A DNA stretch of 64,000 nucleotides, taken from the NCBI RefSeq assembly GCF_003033885.1, contig NZ_CP024081.1:1121970-1185969 (forward strand). Direction: 5' to 3'. The stretch is from Pseudomonas rhizophila (lineage in GTDB: Bacteria; Pseudomonadota; Gammaproteobacteria; Pseudomonadales; Pseudomonadaceae). How positions within the stretch are numbered: position 1 is the stretch's first letter; each line of letters opens with the position of its first letter. The notes below the pieces were generated by a model, which saw only the letters and a program-made list of their open reading frames with translations, did no database searches and was not told the origin of the DNA. Positions 52,536 through 61,071 of this stretch are shown here, one piece after another. Position numbers and translations under genes: made by a program.

Positions 52536-53272
52536 ACCGACGCCTCAAGGATCTCCACCGGCAACGAGAACACATAGCCTTCGCTGCGCACGGTCTTGAT
52601 GTAGGCCGGCTCCCGGGCATCATCCAGCAACCGTTGACGCAGCCGGCTGACCAGCAGATCGATGGAGCGATCGAACAGATCGGCGTCCCGGCCCTGGGTC
52701 AGGTTCAGCAACTGATCGCGATTGAGCACCCGCTGCGGGTGGTCGAGGAACACCCGCAACAGGCGATATTCGGCGCCGCTCAAGGCGACCATGGTGCCGT
52801 CAGTGTCCAGCAGGTGCCGTGCAGTGGTGTCCAGGCGCCAGCGGCCGAACGCCAGCAGGCGACCGCTTTCGGTGACCACCAGGTTGGGCGGCAGCATGCG
52901 GGTACGCCGTAGCACGGCGTTGATCCGCGCCAGCAACTCCCGGGCGGCGAAGGGTTTGACCAGGTAATCGTCGGCGCCCATTTCCAGGCCGATGATGCGG
53001 TCGGTTTCATCGTTGCGGGCGGTGAGCATCAGCACCGGTGTGGCCTTGTGTTTGCCGGCGCGCAGTTCCCGGCACAGCACCAGGCCATCATCGCCCGGCA
53101 TCATGATGTCCAGCACGATCAGGTCCACCGGAGTCGTTTCGAGAAAGGCACGCATCTGCCGGCCATCGGCAACCACGGTGGTACGCAGGCCGTTCTTTTT
53201 CAGGTAGTTGCCCACCAGCTCTCTGATTTCGCGATCGTCATCCACGATCAACACATGATCGACGTGATCCAT
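52532..53272 (-). CDS. OmpR/PhoB-type response regulator
   Basis: This 246-aa regulator has a receiver domain (acidic pocket DDD, phospho-Asp in LIVLDIMMPGDDG, Lys in LVKPF) and a winged-helix DNA-binding domain (AEYRLLRVFLDHPQRVLNRDQLLNLTQGRDADLFDRSIDLLVSRLRQRL). It is expressed ahead of its kinase. The divergent region to the DUF2790 gene contains Box C and inverted GGATACAC copies. It is the natural candidate to bind the 15-bp boxes shared by this module. Confidence 0.95.
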   Translation of the reverse strand: MDHVDHVLIVDDDREIRELVGNYLKKNGLRTTVVADGRQMRAFLETTPVDLIVLDIMMPGDDGLVLCRELRAGKHKATPVLMLTARNDETDRIIGLEMGADDYLVKPFAARELLARINAVLRRTRMLPPNLVVTESGRLLAFGRWRLDTTARHLLDTDGTMVALSGAEYRLLRVFLDHPQRVLNRDQLLNLTQGRDADLFDRSIDLLVSRLRQRLLDDAREPAYIKTVRSEGYVFSLPVEILEASV

Positions 53273-53342
53273 GGTGTTCTGCCCCTTGGCGTTTCGTTGT
53301 GATCAGTCTACAGGCGCCGGCCAGCCCGGCTCGCGGCGGTTT

Positions 53343-53357
53343 GTATTGCAGTGTATC
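53343..53357 (+). promoter_or_regulatory. Box C: putative response-regulator site in the TCS/DUF2790 divergent promoter
   Basis: TGTATTGCAGTGTAT has half-sites 10 bp apart, oriented toward the DUF2790 gene. GTGTATC (53352) also forms an inverted pair with GGATACAC (53370-53377), and GATACA/CGATACC copies follow at about 53401. The region lies between the divergent response regulator (53272) and the DUF2790 gene (53505), so autoregulation is possible. Confidence 0.55.
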
Positions 53358-53504
53358 TGGCGCGCGGCGGATACACAGGGATTCAAAAAGCCGCGTTGCC
53401 CGATACAGACGCGATACCTCACGGGCATTCAATGGCATCCATCGAGGCGGCACAACACGCCCCGGCCGAAAAACACACCCATTGAATGCATCGAGGATAC
53501 CGCC

Positions 53505-53768
53505 ATGAACACCAAAGCCGTCTACGCCGCCTGCCTTTTCGCCGCGCTGAACATCTGCACCTTGTCGGCCCGGGCCGAGAGTCATGTCCAGGCTCAGACC
53601 TACGCCTATGGCACCCACCTGGATATCCAGAAGGTCCTGTCCCTCAGCGAGGATCCGACCCCGGCCTGCGGCGTGGTGAATGCCCGCATGACCTACCTCG
53701 ACTCAGCGGGCCACAAGCAGGCGCTGGACTATCGCAAGCTGGCTGACAACTGCAGCAACCAGAACTGA
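53505..53768 (+). CDS. DUF2790 small secreted protein
   Basis: This 87-aa protein has a signal peptide (VYAACLFAALNICTLSARA) and the DUF2790 core (YGTHLDIQKVLSLSEDPTPACGVVNARMTYLDSAGHKQALDYRKLADNC), including two Cys likely to form a disulfide. The family is common in Pseudomonas, often in several copies, and frequently lies beside two-component systems; its role is unknown. The ATG follows GAGGAT at good spacing. It is transcribed divergently from the response regulator and upstream of the DipZ-like gene, separated by a REP element. Confidence 0.88.
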   Translation: MNTKAVYAACLFAALNICTLSARAESHVQAQTYAYGTHLDIQKVLSLSEDPTPACGVVNARMTYLDSAGHKQALDYRKLADNCSNQN

Positions 53769-53800
53769 CTCGCCGTGGCAGCCAACCTGTGGCAGTAAAT

Positions 53801-53891
53801 CTGTGGGAGCAAAGCTTGCTCGCGATGCAGGCGCCTCGATTCCTGGCAATACCGCGTCATCGTTTATCGCGAGCAAGCTTTGCTCCCACAG
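53801..53891. repeat. REP-type inverted repeat (AGCAAAGCTTGCTCGCGAT variant)
   Basis: CTGTGGGAGCAAAGCTTGCT and its inverted copy ending AAGCTTTGCTCCCACAG flank a unique spacer. It is a sequence variant of the 49653 family and lies between the DUF2790 gene and the DipZ-like gene. Confidence 0.85.
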
Positions 53892-53946
53892 AGGCGCCGC
53901 CCGATTTGGTGTGTTCAGTCTATCTACCTACCGTTGAGGTGTTGCC

Positions 53947-55158
53947 ATGCTTTTGATCGCTTTTCTGGGCGGGATCCTGACGATCCTCAGTCCCTGCATC
54001 CTTCCGGTGGTGCCGTTTCTGTTTGCCCGGGCCAATCGCTCGCGGGGCTCGGTACTGCTGACGCTGGCCGGCATGGTGCTGACGTTTGACCTGGTTTCGA
54101 GTCTGGCGGTGGTCAGCAGCGAGTGGGTGGTGCGAGCCAGCAGCGTTGGCCGGCAAATCGCTCTGTGGGTGATGGTGCTGTTCGCCTTGTCGCTGATGTT
54201 CAGCCGGGTCGGTATATGGCTGGCGCGGCCGCTGGTGAGCCTGGGCAACCGTATCGATAACGGTGCCGGACGGATGGCCGGGCCTGTGGGCTCGGTGCTG
54301 ATCGGGGTCGCCACCGGGCTGCTCTGGGCGCCGTGTGCCGGGCCGATACTCGGGGTGATTCTGACCGGGGCCATGCTGCAAGGCGCGAGTGCTGAAACCA
54401 GTCTGCTGCTGCTCGCTTACGGGCTGGGCAGTGCCTTGTCGCTGGGTGTGCTGATCCTGGCCGGGCGCGGATTGGCCGACCGCCTCAAGCTGTCATTGCC
54501 GATCACCACCTGGCTGCGCCGGGGTACCGGTGTCGTGGTATTGCTGGCAGCCGTGGCGATTGGCACGGGTGCCGATGATCGCCTGTTGGCCAGTACCTCC
54601 TCCCAAGGGGCTGCGACCCTGGAGCAGGGGGTACTGAAGAATGTGCCCAAGGCCATCGATTACCTGGTCGAAAAGGCGAGCGCGGCCCCCCTGGAATCGC
54701 TTCAGCCTCAGGGCGAGATGCCATCCCTGGAGGGCGCCGTGCAATGGTTGAACTCGCCACCCTTGAGCAGCGAGTCACTGCGGGGCAAGGTGGTGCTGGT
54801 GGATTTCTGGACTTATGACTGCATCAACTGCCAGCGCACGCTGCCCTATGTGAACGATTGGGCGCGCAAGTACGAGAAGGAGGGGCTGGTGGTGATCGGC
54901 GTGCACACACCTGAGTACGGCTACGAGAAAATCATCGACAACGTGCGCGAGCAGGTTCGCAAGCTGGGGATCAACTACCCGGTGGCCATCGATAACCAAT
55001 ATGCAATCTGGCGCGCTTTCAACAATCAGTACTGGCCAGCCCACTACTTCATCGATGCCAAGGGTCAGGTGCGCTACAGCCACTTTGGCGAAGGGCGGTA
55101 TGCCGAGCAGGAACGGGTGATTGAGCAATTGTTGGAGGAAGCCAAGGCCAGCCAGTAA
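53947..55158 (+). CDS. DipZ-like thiol-disulfide transporter (CcdA domain plus thioredoxin-like domain)
   Basis: This 403-aa protein fuses a CcdA/DsbD-type membrane domain (about 1-230; TILSPCILPVVPFLF and LLWAPCAGPILGVI carry the two transmembrane redox Cys) to a periplasmic AhpC/TSA-thioredoxin-like domain (about 260-400; WTYDCINCQRTLPYVNDW). The active-site pair is CINC, not the usual CGPC or CPHC. Such proteins pass electrons from cytoplasmic thioredoxin to periplasmic targets. Its position after the two-component system and DUF2790 gene suggests it repairs envelope thiols under metal or oxidative stress. Confidence 0.9.
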   Translation: MLLIAFLGGILTILSPCILPVVPFLFARANRSRGSVLLTLAGMVLTFDLVSSLAVVSSEWVVRASSVGRQIALWVMVLFALSLMFSRVGIWLARPLVSLGNRIDNGAGRMAGPVGSVLIGVATGLLWAPCAGPILGVILTGAMLQGASAETSLLLLAYGLGSALSLGVLILAGRGLADRLKLSLPITTWLRRGTGVVVLLAAVAIGTGADDRLLASTSSQGAATLEQGVLKNVPKAIDYLVEKASAAPLESLQPQGEMPSLEGAVQWLNSPPLSSESLRGKVVLVDFWTYDCINCQRTLPYVNDWARKYEKEGLVVIGVHTPEYGYEKIIDNVREQVRKLGINYPVAIDNQYAIWRAFNNQYWPAHYFIDAKGQVRYSHFGEGRYAEQERVIEQLLEEAKASQ

Positions 55159-55193
55159 CCCGTGGCGAGGGAGCTTGCTTGAGGCGAAGGGAT

Positions 55194-55285
55194 CTGTGGG
55201 AGCAAGGCTTGCCCGCGATAGCCGCACCGCGGTCGAACAATTGAACCGCGTTATCGTTCATCGCGGGCAAGCCTTGCTCCCACAG
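55194..55285. repeat. REP-type inverted repeat (GCAAGGCTTGCCCGCGAT variant)
   Basis: CTGTGGGAGCAAGGCTTGCC and its inverted copy ending AAGCCTTGCTCCCACAG. Just upstream, GTGGCGAGGGAGCTTGCTT (55162-55180) is a truncated arm of the 33901 family, so two REP types abut here. It lies after the DipZ-like gene. Confidence 0.85.
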
Positions 55286-55385
55286 ATGAATCCCTCCCTA
55301 CTAGGAATTGCGTAGCCGTGCTGGCCCCTTGCTCTTTCCAAGGTTGTCAAACTTCTTTTATTTCAGAAAGTTGGGCGACAAACCT

Positions 55386-55715
55386 ATGCGGATTTCTATG
55401 TGGGTCGTGGTGACGTGTCTCTTGGTCGCCGTTTCGCTTGAGGCTCAGGCAAAGGCCCTGACGAAAAACCAGCAGTCGGTGTGCCGTTGGGGTTCGGACA
55501 TTGCCGCCGGCGCCCAGGCGTCGAAGCTTTCCGGGATCACCTTGTACGGCGCGCGTAAAAGGTTGCAGGTGCGCAAGTTTCCCCGGCCGTGGATGCGCAT
55601 GACCGCCCTGGGCATCACCGAACAGACCTATAACAGCGCTTCACGTCTCAAGCCCGCGGCCATCAAGCAGACCTACTACGAACAGTGCGTGCGGCATGCG
55701 CTGGCGCGAAGATAA
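55386..55715 (+). CDS. Small secreted basic protein of unknown function
   Basis: This 109-aa protein starts MRISMWVVVTCLLVAVSLEAQA, a clear signal peptide, and the mature part is basic (VCRWGSDIAAGAQASKLSGITLYGARKRLQVRKFPRPWMRM) with two Cys at its ends (SVCRW and EQCVR). I do not recognise a family. The ATG at 55386 is chosen because the signal peptide begins there, although no strong Shine-Dalgarno precedes it. It is convergent with acoR, with 8 bp between the stops. Confidence 0.65.
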   Translation: MRISMWVVVTCLLVAVSLEAQAKALTKNQQSVCRWGSDIAAGAQASKLSGITLYGARKRLQVRKFPRPWMRMTALGITEQTYNSASRLKPAAIKQTYYEQCVRHALARR

Positions 55716-55723
55716 GCGTTGGT

Positions 55724-57604
55724 TCACGCCGGGCTTCTGCCGGGCATTTCGATGCCATGCAGGTGAACCCTTCGATACAGGGTCGCTCGGGAAATGCCCA
55801 GCGCCCGTGCAGCGGCGGTGGGCTTCCAGCGATGCCGCACCAGCGCATCGAGCAGCATCTGACGCTCCGGGCTGGCGCTGGGTTGTGGTGCGTCCACAGG
55901 CGCTTGTGTGCAGTGCAATGACTCGGGCAGGTGACTGAGCTGGATCACACTCGCCTCGCTCACCGCGCAGGCGTAGCGCAGCACATGACGCAACTGACGG
56001 ATATTGCCCGGCCAGTGATAACCAAGCAGGCATTCCAGGGCTGCGCCGCTCAATTGCGCCATCCCCCCGCACTGCGCCGATTCCTCCTCAAGGATGCGGT
56101 TGATCAACGCCAGCCGATCACTGCGCTCACGCAGCGGCGGCAGTTGGAAGCGGGCGCCGCCGAGGCGAAAGTACAGATCCTCGCGAAACCCGCCGGCGGC
56201 AACCAATGTTTCCAGGTCGCGGTGGGTGGCGCAGATCACCTGAATGTCCACGGCCCTGCGCCGTGACGCTCCCAGTGGCGCCACTTCACCTTCGGCCAAT
56301 ACTCTTAGCAGGCGCGTTTGCAAAGCCAGCGGCATGTCACCGATTTCATCCAGAAACAGTGTGCCGCCATCGGCTTGTTGCAGCAGGCCCTGCATACCTT
56401 TGGCCGAGGCCCCGGTGAAGGCCCCGGCAACGTAGCCGAACAACTCGCTTTCGATCAGGCTTTCGGGAATCGCCGCGCAGTTCAATGCCACGAACGGCCG
56501 GTCACGACGCTGGCTGGCCTGATGCAGTTGGCGGGCAAATACCTCCTTGCCGGAGCCGGTTTCGCCCTGGATCAGCACCGGCAAGTTGCGATCCTTGACC
56601 CGTACCGCCAGACGCAGGCTGTCGGCCAATCGAGGATCCAGCTCCACCGGGGCCATGGCAACCCGGGGGCGCGGATTGGCCCGCTGTCGCGGCGCACTCA
56701 GACGACCATGCAAAGGCGACTCGATGCCGGGGCTGGACAGCGGATACAGACGCTCGTCGCGGGCACGGTGCAGCAGTTGCTGGTCGAACACCTGGCTGAT
56801 GTGCTGCGGCAGTTGGCCGTAGTGTTGCAGCAGGTACTGGCGGGCTGCGGGGTTCAGGGCTTGCAGGCAACCGTCGTCGTCCCAGGCGAACAGCAAGTCC
56901 GGCTGGCTGTCGACGTAGCCGGCGTTGCGATGGGCCCGCAGCACCCAGTAGCCCTGGGCGCTGCTCATGAAAAACGCCTGTTCGATTTCCCGAGCGCTCT
57001 GGACCACCATCTGCCGGATCAGGTGCTGTGAGCGTCGATCATCCGGTGAACGCACCGCCGAGACATCCAGAACCCCGAGCAACTGCCCTTGCGGGTCGAA
57101 AACCGGCGCGGCGGAGCAGGTCAGGCCGATGAACGCCGCCCGGAAATGATCGCGCTTGTGCACCGTCACCGGGGCTTTGGCCGTGAGCACCGCCGCCACG
57201 CCGCAGGTGCCTTCTTCCCCCTCCGACCAGCAGGTGCCCAAGTACAGCCCGGCCTTGCGGCAGTCATTGCGAATGGTGGTTTCCACCCGGTAATCGATGG
57301 TCTGGCCCTGGGCATCGGTGAGCAGCACGCAGTAGTCGGCATCCCGCACCCGACCATGCAGCCGGGCGACTTCTTCGCTGGCGATATTAAGGAACAGTTC
57401 CGAGCGCTCGCGGCATTGCTTGAGCACGTCCTGGGACAGGATGCGCGGGCCCTGCAGCGAACCGGGGTCCAGATGATGTTGCTCCATGGAGCGACGCCAG
57501 GAGTCGAGGATCAGGTCCGGGACGGGCAGCTGTGGCAGTTGCGCCGCGTTTTTCAGTACGCGGCTGACGCAATCCACATGCGCCCGGGAGTGAGCGGAAA
57601 GCAT
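55724..57604 (-). CDS. acoR: AcoR: sigma-54-dependent activator of acetoin catabolism
   Basis: This 626-aa enhancer-binding protein has an N-terminal GAF-like sensory region (about 80-290), a central AAA+ domain (about 320-545; Walker A GETGSGKE, sigma-54 contact loop GAFTGA, Walker B GGTLFLDEIGD) and a C-terminal Fis-type HTH (ALVRHRWKPTAAARALGISRATLYRR). It is divergent from acoX; the intervening 361 bp hold palindromic sites and a -24/-12 promoter. GGAGG precedes its ATG. It should respond to acetoin or 2,3-butanediol and switch on acoXABC-bdh. Confidence 0.93.
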   Translation of the reverse strand: MLSAHSRAHVDCVSRVLKNAAQLPQLPVPDLILDSWRRSMEQHHLDPGSLQGPRILSQDVLKQCRERSELFLNIASEEVARLHGRVRDADYCVLLTDAQGQTIDYRVETTIRNDCRKAGLYLGTCWSEGEEGTCGVAAVLTAKAPVTVHKRDHFRAAFIGLTCSAAPVFDPQGQLLGVLDVSAVRSPDDRRSQHLIRQMVVQSAREIEQAFFMSSAQGYWVLRAHRNAGYVDSQPDLLFAWDDDGCLQALNPAARQYLLQHYGQLPQHISQVFDQQLLHRARDERLYPLSSPGIESPLHGRLSAPRQRANPRPRVAMAPVELDPRLADSLRLAVRVKDRNLPVLIQGETGSGKEVFARQLHQASQRRDRPFVALNCAAIPESLIESELFGYVAGAFTGASAKGMQGLLQQADGGTLFLDEIGDMPLALQTRLLRVLAEGEVAPLGASRRRAVDIQVICATHRDLETLVAAGGFREDLYFRLGGARFQLPPLRERSDRLALINRILEEESAQCGGMAQLSGAALECLLGYHWPGNIRQLRHVLRYACAVSEASVIQLSHLPESLHCTQAPVDAPQPSASPERQMLLDALVRHRWKPTAAARALGISRATLYRRVHLHGIEMPGRSPA

Positions 57605-57694
57605 ACGGGCCTCCGTTTCAGCTTCTTATCGTTGTGCGCTCATTAAGCGCCGTTCGTTGTGCGCAGACAAGCTCGGGGAGCCGCACCGGCAAGT

Positions 57695-57713
57695 GTGAGA
57701 CGCCACGTCTCAC
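57695..57713. promoter_or_regulatory. Palindromic AcoR upstream activating site
   Basis: GTGAGACG-CCA-CGTCTCAC is a perfect 8-bp inverted repeat about 120 bp upstream of the sigma-54 promoter. A second, imperfect copy with the same right arm CGTCTCAC (57749-57756) lies 43 bp further on, about four helical turns. This is the usual arrangement for an enhancer-binding protein. Confidence 0.7.
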
Positions 57714-57832
57714 GGTCTCGCCAGAACCTCGTGCAGGCTGACATGTCGCGTCTCACAGCGCGTGGGTGGATTCCCTCGGAGGAGGCGCTGCGAGGGCTCT
57801 GTTCCGGGCCTTTCGCCGGTTCTATCGGTATC

Positions 57833-57848
57833 TGGCACCGCCCTTGCT
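57833..57848 (+). promoter_or_regulatory. Sigma-54 (-24/-12) promoter of the aco operon
   Basis: TGGCAC (57833-57838), 5 bp, then TTGCT (57844-57848) matches the consensus TGGCAC-N5-TTGC exactly at its key GG and GC positions. It lies 118 bp before acoX and downstream of the palindromic sites, and the divergent gene encodes a sigma-54 activator. The rest of the 57605-57965 gap holds no gene. Confidence 0.85.
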
Positions 57849-57965
57849 CTAGCGTCTGCAACCGACCCGTTCGGACTGCCAATAATAAAAAACGAGGTGT
57901 CCCATGTCTCTGCACCGAGGGTTTTGCTGCCCAGGTCGTCCATCTACTCAACTGCCGGTGGCGCC

Positions 57966-59039
57966 ATGAGTCGCCGTCCACTGACCGTGGGCATCATTGC
58001 CAACCCGGCGTCGGGGCGCGATGTGCGACGCCTGACCGCCAACGCCGGGTTGTTTTCCAGCACCGACAAGGTTTCGGTGATCCAGCGGCTGCTGGCCGCC
58101 TTTGGTGCCACCGGTATCGAGCAGGTCCTGATGCCGACCGACATGACCGGCATTGCCGCCGCGGTGCTGAGGAACAGCCACAGCCGCCAGGCGCGCAGCA
58201 GCCATTGGCCGGCCCTGGAATTTCTCGACCTGACGCTGCGCCAGACCGTCGAAGATACGCGTCAGGCCGCCCGCCTGATGGCAGAACGCGAGGTGAGCCT
58301 GATCGCCGTGCTGGGCGGCGACGGCACCCACAAGGCCGTGGCCGCCGAAGTCGGTGATATCCCGCTGCTGACCCTCTCCACGGGCACCAATAACGCCTTC
58401 CCCGAACTGCGCGAAGCCACCAGTGCCGGATTGGCCGGTGGGTTGTACGCCAGCGGCCGGATACCTGCGCAGATCGGCCTGCGTCGCAACAAACGCCTGT
58501 TGGTCTGCGATGCCGGACGCGGTTTGCGCGAAGTCGCCCTGGTGGACGTCGCCGTGTCGCCGCTGCGCTTTGTCGGCGCCCGGGCCATCAGTCGGGCGCA
58601 GGACCTGGCCGAGGTGTTCGTGACCTTCGCCGAGCCGCAATCCATCGGCCTGTCGGCGCTGTGCGGCTTGTGGTTCCCGGTGTCACGCCAGGCAGCGGGT
58701 GGTGCCTGGATGCGCCTGGACCCGCAATCGCCCGAAGCGTTGCTGGTGCCGCTGGCCCCTGGTCTGTTGCAAGGCTGTGGCGTGCTCGCCGCCGGGCCCC
58801 TGGAGCCTGGCATCGCCCATGGCCTGTCGCTCTCCAGAGGCACCCTGGCCCTGGACGGCGAACGGGAAATCGAATTCAACGCGCAGGACCGGCCCACGGT
58901 CACCCTCGATGCCGGCGGCCCGCTGAGCATCGATGTCAACGCGGTGCTGGCCTACGCCGCGCAACAGCGTTTGCTGGCCATCGGCCGCGAACACCCGCAA
59001 CACCCTCTGAATCTTCAAGAAGACACCCCAGGAGAATAA
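57966..59039 (+). CDS. acoX: AcoX: ATP-NAD kinase-like protein of the acetoin operon
   Basis: This 357-aa protein belongs to the ATP-NAD/AcoX kinase family: VGIIANPASGRDVRRL near the N-terminus and LIAVLGGDGTHKAVAAE (GGDGT motif, about residues 115-121), then STGTNNAFPE. Its exact role in acetoin breakdown is not settled. It is conserved as the first gene of the aco operon in Pseudomonas. The ATG at 57966 is selected because family similarity begins there; upstream in-frame sequence is promoter DNA. It is followed 2 bp after its stop by acoA. Confidence 0.92.
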   Translation: MSRRPLTVGIIANPASGRDVRRLTANAGLFSSTDKVSVIQRLLAAFGATGIEQVLMPTDMTGIAAAVLRNSHSRQARSSHWPALEFLDLTLRQTVEDTRQAARLMAEREVSLIAVLGGDGTHKAVAAEVGDIPLLTLSTGTNNAFPELREATSAGLAGGLYASGRIPAQIGLRRNKRLLVCDAGRGLREVALVDVAVSPLRFVGARAISRAQDLAEVFVTFAEPQSIGLSALCGLWFPVSRQAAGGAWMRLDPQSPEALLVPLAPGLLQGCGVLAAGPLEPGIAHGLSLSRGTLALDGEREIEFNAQDRPTVTLDAGGPLSIDVNAVLAYAAQQRLLAIGREHPQHPLNLQEDTPGE

Positions 59040-59041
59040 AA

Positions 59042-60019
59042 ATGTCGACACCGCTCACCCACGATCAACTGCTGCACGCCTATCAGGTGATGCGCACCAT
59101 CCGCGCTTTCGAAGAGCGCCTGCACGTGGAGTTCGCCACTGGCGAGATTCCCGGTTTCGTCCACCTGTATGCCGGCGAAGAGGCGTCGGCCGCCGGCGTC
59201 ATGGCCCATTTGGGCGATGACGATTGCATCGCCTCCAACCACCGAGGCCACGGTCATTGCATCGCCAAGGGCGTGGACGTGTACGGGATGATGGCCGAGA
59301 TCTACGGCAAGAAGACCGGCGTCTGCCAAGGCAAGGGCGGCTCCATGCACATTGCCGATTTCGAGAAAGGCATGCTCGGCGCCAATGGCATTGTCGGGGC
59401 GGGCGCGCCCCTGGTGGTGGGCGCCGCGCTGGCCGCCCGGCTCAAGGGCACCGACAGCGTCGCCGTGGTGTTTTTCGGTGATGGTGGCTCCAACGAAGGC
59501 GCGGTATTCGAAGCCATGAACATGGCCTCGGTGTGGAACCTGCCGTGCCTGTTCATCGCTGAAAACAATGGCTACGCCGAAGCCACCGCGTCCAATTGGT
59601 CGGTGGCCTGCGATCACATTGCCGACCGCGCCGCCGGTTTCGGCATGCCCGGGGTGACGGTGGATGGCTTTGACTTCTTTGCCGTGCATGAAGCCGCCGG
59701 GGCCGCCGTCGAACGCGCCCGTGCCGGGGAGGGGCCTTCGCTGATCGAGGTCAAGCTGACCCGTTACTACGGCCACTTCGAGGGCGATGCCCAGACTTAT
59801 CGGGCACCCGACGAGGTCAAGCATTTTCGCGAGAACCAGGATTGCCTGATGCAGTTTCGCGAGCGCACCACGCGGGCCGGATTGCTCACCGTCGAGCAGT
59901 TGGACCAGATCGACAAGGAGATCGAGTTGCTGATCGAAAACGCCGTGTACAAAGCCAAGTCCGATCCCAAGCCCACCGCGGCGGACCTGCTGACCGACGT
60001 CTACGTCTCCTATCCCTGA
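59042..60019 (+). CDS. acoA: AcoA: acetoin dehydrogenase E1 alpha subunit
   Basis: This 325-aa thiamine-diphosphate-dependent enzyme subunit decarboxylates acetoin, splitting it to acetaldehyde and an acetyl unit. The ThDP-binding signature GDGGSNEGAVFEAMNMASVWNLPCLFIAENN is complete. EERLHVEF, ASNHRGHGHCIAKG and GKGGSMHI are typical of E1 alpha of the pyruvate/acetoin dehydrogenase group. AGGAGA precedes ATG 59042. It pairs with AcoB as an alpha2beta2 heterotetramer. Confidence 0.95.
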   Translation: MSTPLTHDQLLHAYQVMRTIRAFEERLHVEFATGEIPGFVHLYAGEEASAAGVMAHLGDDDCIASNHRGHGHCIAKGVDVYGMMAEIYGKKTGVCQGKGGSMHIADFEKGMLGANGIVGAGAPLVVGAALAARLKGTDSVAVVFFGDGGSNEGAVFEAMNMASVWNLPCLFIAENNGYAEATASNWSVACDHIADRAAGFGMPGVTVDGFDFFAVHEAAGAAVERARAGEGPSLIEVKLTRYYGHFEGDAQTYRAPDEVKHFRENQDCLMQFRERTTRAGLLTVEQLDQIDKEIELLIENAVYKAKSDPKPTAADLLTDVYVSYP

Positions 60020-60054
60020 ACGCTCTTCATAAAACAAGAACAGAGAATCCCATC

Positions 60055-61071
60055 ATGGCGAGAAAAATCAGCTATCAGCAGGCAATCAACGAAGCCTTGG
60101 CCCAGGAGATGCGCCGCGACTCCAGCGTCTTCATCATGGGCGAAGACGTCGCCGGTGGTGCCGGCGCGCCCGGTGAAAACGACGCCTGGGGCGGTGTGCT
60201 CGGTGTCACCAAGGGGCTTTACGACCAGTTTCCCGGGCGTGTGCTGGATACGCCGCTGTCGGAAATCGGTTACGTCGGCGCGGCGGTCGGGGCGGCGACC
60301 TGTGGCGTGCGCCCGGTGTGCGAACTGATGTTCGTCGACTTCGCCGGGTGCTGCCTGGACCAGATCCTCAACCAGGCGGCGAAGTTTCGCTACATGTTCG
60401 GCGGCAAGGCCTCCACGCCGCTGGTGATCCGCACCATGGTCGGTGCCGGCCTGCGCGCCGCCGCCCAGCATTCCCAAATGCTCACCTCCTTGTGGACGCA
60501 CATTCCGGGGCTGAAAGTGGTGTGCCCGTCGTCGCCCTACGACGCTAAGGGCTTGCTGATCCAGGCGATCCGCGACAACGACCCGGTGATCTTCTGCGAG
60601 CACAAATTGCTCTACAGCATGCAGGGCGAGGTGCCGGAAGAGCTCTACACCATTCCCTTCGGCGAGGCCAATTTCCTGCGCGACGGCAAAGACGTGACCC
60701 TGGTCTCGTACGGGCGCATGGTCAATACCGCGATGGACGCGGCCCGCAGCCTGGCCGGGCGCGGCATCGACTGCGAGGTCATCGACCTGCGCACCACCAG
60801 CCCGATGGACGAGGACAGCATCCTGGAAAGCGTCGAGAAAACCGGGCGCCTGGTGGTCATCGATGAGGCCAACCCACGCTGCTCCATGGCCACCGACATT
60901 TCCGCGCTGGTGGCGCAAAAAGCCTTTGGCGCGCTCAAGGCGCCGATTGAAATGGTCACCGCGCCCCATACCCCGGTGCCGTTCTCCGATGCCCTGGAAG
61001 ACCTGTACATCCCTGACGCGGCGAAGATCGAACAAGCCGTGCTCAACGTGATCGAGTGGAGCAAGCGCTGA
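60055..61071 (+). CDS. acoB: AcoB: acetoin dehydrogenase E1 beta subunit
   Basis: This 338-aa transketolase-like subunit starts ARKISYQQAINEALAQEMRRD and contains FIMGEDVAGG, TPLSEIGYVGAAVGAA and GLKVVCPSSPYDAKGLLIQAI, all diagnostic of E1 beta. The C-terminal transketolase domain ends with TPVPFSDALEDLYIPD. The ATG at 60055 follows AGAGAA. Its stop overlaps the acoC start (TGATG). Confidence 0.95.
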   Translation: MARKISYQQAINEALAQEMRRDSSVFIMGEDVAGGAGAPGENDAWGGVLGVTKGLYDQFPGRVLDTPLSEIGYVGAAVGAATCGVRPVCELMFVDFAGCCLDQILNQAAKFRYMFGGKASTPLVIRTMVGAGLRAAAQHSQMLTSLWTHIPGLKVVCPSSPYDAKGLLIQAIRDNDPVIFCEHKLLYSMQGEVPEELYTIPFGEANFLRDGKDVTLVSYGRMVNTAMDAARSLAGRGIDCEVIDLRTTSPMDEDSILESVEKTGRLVVIDEANPRCSMATDISALVAQKAFGALKAPIEMVTAPHTPVPFSDALEDLYIPDAAKIEQAVLNVIEWSKR

